Assembly: GCA_964487295.1 (NCBI GenBank)
Contig: CAZAQL010000007.1
Span: forward strand, 1-41,039
Direction: 5' to 3'
Source of the DNA: JAPEKQ01 sp964487295
Lineage (GTDB): Bacteria; Joyebacterota; Joyebacteria; Joyebacterales; Joyebacteraceae
DNA length: 41,039 bases
Below are positions 1-7,800 of the stretch, piece by piece. The translations under genes were made by a program, and so were the position numbers. The first letter of the stretch is position 1. The number at the start of each line of letters is the position of its first letter. Below the pieces are notes generated by a model. That model was not told the origin of the DNA and searched no databases. It saw only the letters and a list, made by a program, of their open reading frames with translations.

Positions 1-271
1 CTCCGTCCGTGTCGGACATCGGATCGATGGCCGGATCGTACCGTCCTCCACCCTCCGTGCCGCCCCAGTTGTTGAAGCTCCCCGCGAGCGTCACCTGCCG
101 CGCCGACGGCGCGTAGTAGTTGAAGACGAAGCCGTTCTCGACCTCGTGGGGAGGCGGCAGCCTGTCCTCGATCACGTCGAGCACGCCCGCGCACGACGAG
201 AGGGCGACCAGCATCGCGCTGAGCGCGACCACGAGGGGAAGGCGGGCGCGTGTCCATCGGTTCCTACGCAT
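1..271 (-). CDS. Lipoprotein with AMPK/CBM48-type glycan-binding domain (partial)
   Basis: The gene starts at an ATG at 271 and runs off the left edge after 90 codons. An AGGAGG ribosome site lies just upstream. The N-terminus is a lipoprotein signal peptide: basic start, hydrophobic run, then lipobox LSSC near residues 25-28. From about residue 45 the protein reads GFVFNYYAPSARQVTLAGSF followed by NNWGG. This is the characteristic start of the early-set domain found in AMPK-beta and CBM48 proteins, which binds alpha-glucans. The upstream neighbour at 284-2398 carries the same domain, and only 12 bases separate the two genes, so they should share a transcript. Seen: signal, lipobox and domain start. 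Inferred: outer-membrane anchoring and glucan binding. The rest of the protein, possibly enzymatic, lies outside the window. Confidence 0.8.
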   Translation of the reverse strand, partial: MRRNRWTRARLPLVVALSAMLVALSSCAGVLDVIEDRLPPPHEVENGFVFNYYAPSARQVTLAGSFNNWGGTEGGGRYDPAIDPMSDTDG

Positions 272-283
272 CGTCCTCTCCTC

Positions 284-2398
284 CTAGAATGTGATGAGCG
301 CCATGGCGCCGATGGTCCTCGCGTCCGACAGCGCATCTTCGGCCTCCAGCGCGTCGCTGCCGTGGTCCCACATGTACTGTGAGCGCCAGCGCTCGCGTCC
401 GTTCGCGCGGCCCTCGACCGGCGTGTCGATGTAGCTCAGCGGGTCGACGCCGTAGCCGACCCGGAACTGGATGTTCGGACGCGGGCTGAACACGACCGCC
501 ACGTACGGAGCCATGAACGACTCGTCGTCGTACGTCGTCCCGCGCATCGCCGTCGTGTCGGAGGTCACCGTCGGAACGTCCCGGTATGTGATGTGGCGGA
601 CGTTGAACAGAACGCTCCAGTCCTTGCTGATGTGATACCCGCCGCTCACGATGGCTTCGAGTGTGTCGTAGAGACCGTCCTCCTCGTCCTCCGGGTCGAA
701 CTCGAGACTGCGGGACTCTCCCTCGATCTGGAACCAGAGACGGTCCGCGATGATGTCCGCCCGGGCGCGCCCGGCGAACCTCGATGCCGTCAGATCGAGC
801 TCGTCCGAGCCGAACATCGCGGCCACGGAGTCCGTGAAGGAGGCGTTGTAGCTCATGCGATCGTACTCAACGCCGAAATCGAAGATGCCGAGCTGAAACC
901 CGCCGTCGAACTCCAGCGCGGTCCCGTCGATCTCCGGGATCGGTGCGTAGACGTTCGCGACGAGCGGTGAGCCGTCGTAGCGGACCTCGGTGTACTGCCG
1001 GATCGGGAGCATCGGCCAGATGTCTCCCCACCCCGCCGTTCCCATCCTGAGAAAGTGCGAGTCGCTCGCGGTCGTGAACTCCTCGCCGTCCTCCATGCCG
1101 TCGACCGCGATGCTCGCGAACTCGATCCCGAGATCGAGCGGCTCGATCGGGTTCGCCGTCAGCTCCACGAGCGCGACCCCGCCGGACATGTCGCCGGCCT
1201 TCACATCAATGGCGCCGTTGCCGAACTCGTCTCCCTCGACCTTCTCCTTGTTCCCCATGTTCCACGTGCTGTTGTAGTCGTACCGGGCGTATCCCGCCGT
1301 GACCCCGTACTGGTCGCTCAGGGGATAGCTGACGTCGAGTGCCAGGAACCGCTCGCTGTTGGAGAGCTCGAACCAGTCGCTCGTCGAACCGGTCTCGGCG
1401 ACGTGCTCGTCGAGGTGCGGGCTCGTGTTGGTGCCCGTGAAATCGATCCACCAGCCGTCCCGCCAGGTGGCGTACGTGCCTCCGAGCGTCACGGGGCCGA
1501 CGGGTCGTGTCAGCCGCGCTGCCACGAGGTCGGTGTCGGTGTTGTCGAAGATGTCGGGGTCGTTGTAGATGTCGGCGTCGTACGTGCTGGCGTAGACGCC
1601 TGTCAGGTCGATCCGCCAGAAGTCCGTCGTCGCGACGATGCCCTGCGAACCCCTCCCGTACGCGATGTGCTCCTCGGGGATCGTCCCGACGAGGTCGGTG
1701 TGGCCGACGAGGTCGAACGGCTCGTCGAACCGGACGGTCTCCTCATTGTAGAACCCGCTCACCGAGAACAGGTCGCCGTCGAGCGAGACGTGGCCGGCGT
1801 AGAGGTCGGCGCCGATCTCGTTGAGCTCACCCTCGCCGGTGTAGACGCGGAGCGTCGCCCGCCCCGTCACCTGCGATGTGACGGTCGGAACGACCGAGAT
1901 GTAGACCTCGTGTTCCGGACGCGTCAGGCGCCACGTCGGGTCGTCTGCGACCTCGGACTGCGTGTCGTAGCTCGCGCGGTACCACCCCTCGATACGAACC
2001 CGCGAGTTGACCTGCGTGTTCGATATCGCCGTGGAGGCGTCCGTCGCCGCCACCTCGCCATCATCGTCGACGACGAGAAGCGAGTTGCCGTAGTCGCCGA
2101 CCGTCTTCGGATTGTCCGGGTCGGCGATCCACTGCGAACCGTTCACGACGAACTTGTACTCGTAGCTCCCCGGTCCCAGATCCAGGACCGCGCGCCACGT
2201 GCCGTCGTCGCCGAGGGTCATCGGGTTCTCGTTCATGTTCCAGTTGTTGAAGATGCCGGCCACGCTGACGCTCGCTGCGTAGGGATCGTGGTAGGTGAAC
2301 TCGACGCCGCCGTCCGCCTTCTCGACCCCCGCGTGCGACGCCGCGGCGGAGACAAGCACCGTCAGCAACACCACGCTCAGGAGATTCTTGGTCCGCAT
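284..2398 (-). CDS. Outer-membrane beta-barrel with N-terminal CBM48-type domain
   Basis: A 704-residue secreted protein. The start chosen is the ATG at 2398, preceded by GGGAAGAG and leading directly into a signal peptide ending near SHA-G. An in-frame start at 2431 would prepend 11 residues with no ribosome site. Residues about 24-115 form an AMPK/CBM48-like early-set domain (VEFTYHDPYAASVSVAGIFN, then a GSYEYKFVVNG strand). The remaining roughly 580 residues are alternating aromatic/polar strands with Asp/Gly turns and end in a terminal Phe, as expected for a beta-barrel inserted by the BAM machinery. It probably displays a glucan-binding domain on a porin-like barrel. It is fourth in the operon begun by the 1772-residue protein, 79 bases after the previous stop. 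The substrate and transport activity are not proven; the barrel family was not identified. Confidence 0.8.
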   Translation of the reverse strand: MRTKNLLSVVLLTVLVSAAASHAGVEKADGGVEFTYHDPYAASVSVAGIFNNWNMNENPMTLGDDGTWRAVLDLGPGSYEYKFVVNGSQWIADPDNPKTVGDYGNSLLVVDDDGEVAATDASTAISNTQVNSRVRIEGWYRASYDTQSEVADDPTWRLTRPEHEVYISVVPTVTSQVTGRATLRVYTGEGELNEIGADLYAGHVSLDGDLFSVSGFYNEETVRFDEPFDLVGHTDLVGTIPEEHIAYGRGSQGIVATTDFWRIDLTGVYASTYDADIYNDPDIFDNTDTDLVAARLTRPVGPVTLGGTYATWRDGWWIDFTGTNTSPHLDEHVAETGSTSDWFELSNSERFLALDVSYPLSDQYGVTAGYARYDYNSTWNMGNKEKVEGDEFGNGAIDVKAGDMSGGVALVELTANPIEPLDLGIEFASIAVDGMEDGEEFTTASDSHFLRMGTAGWGDIWPMLPIRQYTEVRYDGSPLVANVYAPIPEIDGTALEFDGGFQLGIFDFGVEYDRMSYNASFTDSVAAMFGSDELDLTASRFAGRARADIIADRLWFQIEGESRSLEFDPEDEEDGLYDTLEAIVSGGYHISKDWSVLFNVRHITYRDVPTVTSDTTAMRGTTYDDESFMAPYVAVVFSPRPNIQFRVGYGVDPLSYIDTPVEGRANGRERWRSQYMWDHGSDALEAEDALSDARTIGAMALITF

Positions 2399-2477
2399 AC
2401 GCTCTTCCCCGCTCGGGCGGAACCGATCCAAAGGACCGGCGCTCCGCTGTCGGGCGCCCGGAGGCCCCGACGGCTCG

Positions 2478-3923
2478 CTAGTAGTAGATTCTCACAAACG
2501 CCTTGAACACCTTGTCGGTCGTCGTCCCGGAATCGTGATTGACGAAGTCGCCGTCGTTCACGAGGTCGTTACTGTGGTCGGGATTGCCGTACTCAACGAA
2601 GAACTCCGCGCCCGACCAGCCGAGGTAGCGGATCTGCGCGAAGGCCGTCTGACGGGACTCCGTGAGCTCGTCGACGTTCATCACGCGCGCGTAGAACTTC
2701 CAGTTGTCGGTCAGATTGACGTTCGCCTCGAACCCGTAGGCCGAGAGCTCGTAGTCGGAATCGATGTCCTTGATGCGATACTGGAGCCTGAGCTTCACCA
2801 GGCGGTTCTCGCCGGTGATCTCCGTGAAGAGGTTCGGCCAGGTTCCGTCGCGGTTCTCGTGGACCTTGTACTCGACCTTCCCGGTGAAACCGTTGACGAA
2901 CTCCAGATAGGCCTCGGTGCCCCACTCCTCGCGGGTTCCCTCCTCGGCGTCCGGTCCGGCCTTCGGCTCCTCCTTATAGGTCCAGCCCTTGAGGTTGATC
3001 GCCTTCGTCGCGACGCGGTAGTGCGCCTCGGCGTAGTACCGCGCGTACCCGTTCTTGTTCTTCTGGTCGCCGCTCGCCAGCTCCTCGGCGTAGAACTGCT
3101 CGCCGATGTCCTCGTACGAGGCGAGGAAGCGCATCGGGCCGACCTTCACGTCCCGGATCTCGGTCTTGAACCCGTTGCGCCCCTGGTCCCCCGGATGCCG
3201 GGCGTCGCGGGACGTGTTCCGGCCGACCTCGGTCGCCCACGTCACGCGGCCGAACTGCCTGAGCGCCGGGACGAGCTCGCCGACCGCGAGCTCTCCGTCC
3301 ACGGCGACGACCTCGTCGAAGTCGGCGTAGTCGGCGCGGGCATAGGTGCTCCCAAGAACGATGTTGTCGCCCCAGAAGAAGCTGCTGACCCTTCCGCCCC
3401 GGTAGTCGTAGTCGTAGCTCGTGTCGCTGTAGAAGGCCGCGCCCTGAAGCCCGTAGGTGTCCCAGAAGTCGATCCTCACGCCCTGGGCTCGCGGTCCGTA
3501 CGAGTCGTCCTTCACGCGTCCCTGATCGAGGACGTTGAGCAGCGGCTCGTTCAGCCAGAACCGGTCCTGCCGCGTGAACAGGTAGGCCTCCACCCGGTCG
3601 CCGCGGAACCGCATGTGCCCCTCCTTGAGGAACAGCTCGGTCGCCTTCGCATCATCCACCCACCGGTTGGACTCCGCGGCGAACTTCACAAACGTGTCGA
3701 TGTCGGTCCACGGGCTGCTCATGAGCCTCAGCTCCGCGTACAACCTGGGGTTCTCGAGCTCCCAGCTCGGGTCTCCGCCGCCGCTGCTCCTGAGTTCCGT
3801 CATCAGGTCCGAGTACCCCTCGAGCGTCGTGACCGCCGGCGCCGGAGGGGCCAGAGCCAGGAGCAGAGCGGTCGCCAGGAACGCGGCCGTTCCCGCCGCC
3901 CCGTGTCTCCTCGTTCGTGTCAA
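2478..3923 (-). CDS. Outer-membrane beta-barrel protein, function unknown
   Basis: 481 residues from a TTG start at 3923, chosen because AAAGGAG lies 7 bases upstream and the next residues form a clean signal peptide (TRTRRHG, hydrophobic run, APPAPA cleavage area). The longer open frame to 4010 would overlap the preceding gene and adds a basic, low-complexity leader. The mature protein has repeated amphipathic strands of the porin kind, for example RLYAELRLMSSPWTDIDTFV and RVEAYLFTRQDRFWLNEPLL, ending in VRIYY. No catalytic motif is visible. It lies 19 bases after the PorV-like gene, in the same operon as the glycan-binding proteins. A role as a porin or carbohydrate-uptake barrel fits the context but is inference. 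Confidence 0.75.
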   Translation of the reverse strand: MTRTRRHGAAGTAAFLATALLLALAPPAPAVTTLEGYSDLMTELRSSGGGDPSWELENPRLYAELRLMSSPWTDIDTFVKFAAESNRWVDDAKATELFLKEGHMRFRGDRVEAYLFTRQDRFWLNEPLLNVLDQGRVKDDSYGPRAQGVRIDFWDTYGLQGAAFYSDTSYDYDYRGGRVSSFFWGDNIVLGSTYARADYADFDEVVAVDGELAVGELVPALRQFGRVTWATEVGRNTSRDARHPGDQGRNGFKTEIRDVKVGPMRFLASYEDIGEQFYAEELASGDQKNKNGYARYYAEAHYRVATKAINLKGWTYKEEPKAGPDAEEGTREEWGTEAYLEFVNGFTGKVEYKVHENRDGTWPNLFTEITGENRLVKLRLQYRIKDIDSDYELSAYGFEANVNLTDNWKFYARVMNVDELTESRQTAFAQIRYLGWSGAEFFVEYGNPDHSNDLVNDGDFVNHDSGTTTDKVFKAFVRIYY

Positions 3924-3942
3924 GGGCCGCTCCTTTCTCGTC

Positions 3943-4824
3943 CTACCAGACGAACATCGCGGAGAGCCGGTAGAGGCTCCCGATGCGGCGCTCCGAGAGC
4001 AGCGCGACATCCAGTCGTATGTTATCCGATTTGATCCCCACGCCCGCCGTGATGCGGTCGCGGTTCATTCCCGCGCGCAGCGCGAACGCGTCGTAGAACC
4101 AGATCTCGGTCCCCATATTGAACGACGCCTTCTCATCGTAGAAGGTCGGCGCATCGCGCGGGACGCGCCACTCCGCCGCCATCAGCATCACACCCCGGAA
4201 GAGGTACGAGCCGCCGAGTCTGAGCTCGGAGAGAACCGGGTCCGTCGATTCGGTCGTATCGAGGAGCTGGAGCTCCGGCTCGCCCAGGTTCCTGAACGTG
4301 CCCCCCAGCGTCCAGCTGCCGCGCCGGTAGAGCCATCCGAGGTCGGCCGTGAAGGCCGCGTCCCCGTCGGCGCGGAACGCCGGGTCGTTGTAGTAATCGT
4401 ACCCCGGCGCGTCGATCGAGAGTCGCTTGAACGCGATGCCGGCCGAGAGGCCCTCGAGGAAGCAGCCGTCGTAGCCGTAGCCGGCCACGATCGTGTCCTC
4501 GTTGTAGAGGTCCCGCGCTCCCGTGCGCATCCACCCGACGGCCGCGCCGTACCGGCCGTTGCCGTAGCCGACGAGTGCGGCGTCCTCGGAGAGTCCGTCC
4601 ACACCGTACACGCTCGTCCGCATCCCGAACACCTCGACGCGCTCAAGCGACGCGAGCCCCGCGGGGTTCCAGTGAACCGCCGTGACGTCGTCCGCGACCG
4701 CGACGAAGGCGCCGCCCATACCCATCGGGCGGGCGCCGAGCTCCGTCTCGAGGAAGTTGGCCGTCGCCGCGGCCGGGATGAGCGAGAGCGCCGCACAGAG
4801 GACGAGCGTTGCTGTTCTCTTCAT
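3943..4824 (-). CDS. PorV/PorQ-like (UPF0164) outer-membrane barrel
   Basis: 293 residues with a signal peptide (MKRTATLVLCAALSLIPAAA then TA-N). The mature N-terminus carries the hallmark GARPMGMGGAFVAVADDVTA followed by VHWNPAGLA. This motif is shared by FadL-superfamily UPF0164/PorV/PorQ proteins. In Bacteroidetes, PorV escorts type IX cargo from the translocon to the attachment complex. Here the gene follows, after only 9 bases, a giant protein ending in a FlgD-like C-terminal domain, which resembles that cargo class. The natural reading is a dedicated surface-delivery partner, but no core type IX translocon gene is visible in the window, so this is inference. The C-terminus (LYRLSAMFVW) is typical of a closing barrel strand. 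Confidence 0.82.
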   Translation of the reverse strand: MKRTATLVLCAALSLIPAAATANFLETELGARPMGMGGAFVAVADDVTAVHWNPAGLASLERVEVFGMRTSVYGVDGLSEDAALVGYGNGRYGAAVGWMRTGARDLYNEDTIVAGYGYDGCFLEGLSAGIAFKRLSIDAPGYDYYNDPAFRADGDAAFTADLGWLYRRGSWTLGGTFRNLGEPELQLLDTTESTDPVLSELRLGGSYLFRGVMLMAAEWRVPRDAPTFYDEKASFNMGTEIWFYDAFALRAGMNRDRITAGVGIKSDNIRLDVALLSERRIGSLYRLSAMFVW

Positions 4825-4833
4825 GTGCGCTCC

Positions 4834-7800
4834 TTACTTGATGACGACCACGGGGCGGTTGATCCGCTCGTAGGTCGGCTGCTGCTTGAACTTGGCCTCG
4901 ACTCTCATGACATAGATGCCGTATGGGACGACACGACCGTGCATGTCGGTCCCGTCCCAGGTAATCTGAACGGGCGTCCTCCCGGTGTAATCGGTCGGCT
5001 GGTGCCAGACGAGGCGCCTGGCGAGCTTGCCGGCCAGGTCGAAGAACTCGATGTTGACGTGGTCCGCCTCGCGCGACAGGTAGAACGTGACGATCATCTC
5101 GTCGTAGAGCCCGTCGCCGTTCGGAGAGAACGGGTTCGGCTCCGTCAGCACGCCGGAGAGTCCGTCTGCCTCGTCGAAAGCGAGAGACTCCCAGAAGAAG
5201 ACGCCGAGCTCGCCGAGGCGATCGGTCTCTGCGCCGACGGTGTTGCCCCCGGGGGAGTTCGCCGCGCCGGCGAGCGTCCAACGGTCGGTCAGGGCGTTCC
5301 ACTCAAAGAGCCCGAACCTCTCCTCTTCGAGCGAACCGACGTCGTACTGCGGATAGTGGAGCGCCACGCCGATGGGACCCCCGGGCGCGATGGAGACGCC
5401 GCCCGATTCGAGCGACACCTCGCGCGCCGTCCCGACGTAATCCATGTCGTCGCGGATGTTCGAGAGATCGACCTCGGACGGCGCGAGCGGACGAACGACC
5501 ACGTCCACGTCGGCCCTCGCCGTCAGATCGCCGTCGGTGAGCGTCACGATCGTGCCGTCCTGGAAGATGAGGTCGTGACCCTCGTCGGTGATCGCCATGG
5601 TGTCGGAAACGGTCAGGGCCTGCTCGTCGGCCCAGGGCTCCGGCACGGCGAGTTCGAAGGGGCCCGCCGAGATCTGGTTCGCGTTCGTCGACCGGTCGGT
5701 AGCCTCGATCGTGGCCGAGATGACGCGTGCCGGGCCGGTCACGCTGAGTTCCACCTCGTTGGTCGCGGCGACGATGTCCGCGCGGCTGACGTCGGCGGCC
5801 CAGGTATCGTCCTTGAGGTTGACCATCGTCACCCAGTGCTCGGTGATGTCACCGAGCGAGCGCCACCTGAACCGTGCGTCCTCGACCCCGGACGCGTCCG
5901 TGATGGTCGTTCTGAACACGGCCGGCGCCTCGTCGAGGGCCACCCAGGGAACGTGCTGGGTCGTGCCGTCCGATTCGAAGGGGGCGATGACCGGAGGCGA
6001 GAAGTCCTCCGCGAAGCTCGCCTCGAGCACGCACGCCATCATGTTGCTGGCGAATCGCTGCTCGGCCTCCTGCGTCGTGTAATCGAGCATCTCCTCCTGC
6101 GGGCGACCCGGCTCGTGGCCCGTCCCGGGACTCACGGCGACGTCGATGACATTGGCATCACGGTCGCGTCCGCCCTCGCTGTCGGCGCCGCCCCCGAACT
6201 GCCACTGTCCGGTGTTGGCGTTGATCCAGCGGATGCCGCCCAGGTTCTGATCGTTCGAGTCCCCGTCGTGTGACGAGAGACAGACGATCACGTCCCAGTT
6301 GCGGACGTCGTCGTCGGTGTCCCCCTGATCGCCGAAGAGGTCGCGGCGTATCCTGACGTCGATCGTGTCGTCCTCGTAGTTGTTGCACAGCGCGATGTCG
6401 CTGTCGTTCTTGTAGAGACCCCAGTTCGCCGACGAGTTGGAGTCGTTCGAGATCACGAACCACTTGCCCCATCCCTCGACGGAGATCCCGTAGTCCCAGG
6501 CGTCGACGACGGCGATGTCGTGGTTCCGGTTCGGGAACCCGCTCGTGGAGCCCGCGCCCTCCTTCGCGTCAATGTAGATGTCGAGCTTCTGGAGGTTCAG
6601 GTCGGTGCGGAACTCGCTGTCGCACGTCTGCTCACTCGGCTGCGGGGCGCCCCAGTCGGCTGCGCCGTCCTGGGTGTGGCTGACAAGGTCCGCGATGGTC
6701 GTCCGGAAGACGAGGTAGTCGCCGTCGGCGAAGACCTCAACGTTCGTCAGATCGAACGAGCCCTCGAAGAAGACCGTGTCGGTCGGATATTGATAGTAGA
6801 GCCCGCCGATGGGCGTGCCCCCGGGGGTCACCTGGTTCGGGCCGTGGTCGTCGCCCTCCGGATCGTCGAACTCCCGGATGGCCACGGCCGGGTTGTCGAC
6901 GGTCAGCGTGATCTCGCCGGTCGCCGGCCAGACGTTCGTCGCGTCGCGCGCGGTGACCGTGACGGTCCGCTCTCCGTCGGATGCGCCGCTCGAGAGCGTC
7001 TCGGAGGCCGAGTAGACGCCGTCGCCGGCCGTCGCGTCGGCGCCCGTCCCATCGTCGAGCATTCGCACGATGGGGCTCCCCGCGACCGGGGAGAGATCGA
7101 GGAACACGTCACCCACGCCGCCACCGGTGTCCGTGACCTCGATGGTGTAGGTGACGAGGTCTCCCGGCTCCGCCGGAGACGGCTCTGCCTCGCCGCCCGT
7201 GAGGGTCGGAGCGTCGCCCTCCTCGCGGACGACGTACGTCGCGTAGTTCGAGATCGTGACGGGCGTCGTCGCGGTCTCCCACCACTCGCCCGTCTCCGGC
7301 TCCATGTCGTGCGTCGCGTCCTGCGGCACGGAGTCGAGCGCGGTCCGCTTCTCGCCGTCGGCCTCCTGGGTCAGGTAGACCTGCATCCTCACCGTGTCGC
7401 CCGGCGAGACCTCGATGACGGAGAGCGGAACGCGGAAGACCGCCTGCGTCTCAGTCTTGTAGGTCAGTCCCTGGGTGACGCCGTTGACTCCGTCCGCGTA
7501 CCCGATGCGCCACTCCTGCTCGACGAAATCGTAGTGCTCCCACTGCGTCGACACGAACCGGCGCAGGTCGGAGTAGTCGTCGGCGGCATACTTGTAGGTG
7601 AAGCAGTAGTCGGGAGAGAACGCGTGCCCGAAGTAGACGGGAAACTCGAACGGGTCGGTCGTCCCGCCGTTCGCGTCGCCGTGCGTCTCGAAGAGCGTCG
7701 CGAGATGCACACCGTCCCAGTTCGAGTTGAACTGGAGGGTCGCGATGAGTTCGTCCCCGTCGTTCGTCACGCTCAGGATCGTCAGGTCGACGCCCGCGTT

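Noticed and set aside
2449..2471. Inverted repeat GTCGGG/CCCGAC between two barrel genes as a terminator
   Set aside because: Only 6-bp arms with an 11-base loop and no T-tract; the operon appears to continue through it.
1055..2506. Long plus-strand open frame opposite the CBM48 barrel gene (also 3613-6273, 6520-8445, 16082-18712, 24304-25710, 29315-31456)
   Set aside because: These frames are rich in Arg/Val/Asp/His with no domain, signal or ribosome site. They are the antisense shadows expected opposite GC-rich genes whose minus-strand products are clearly recognisable.
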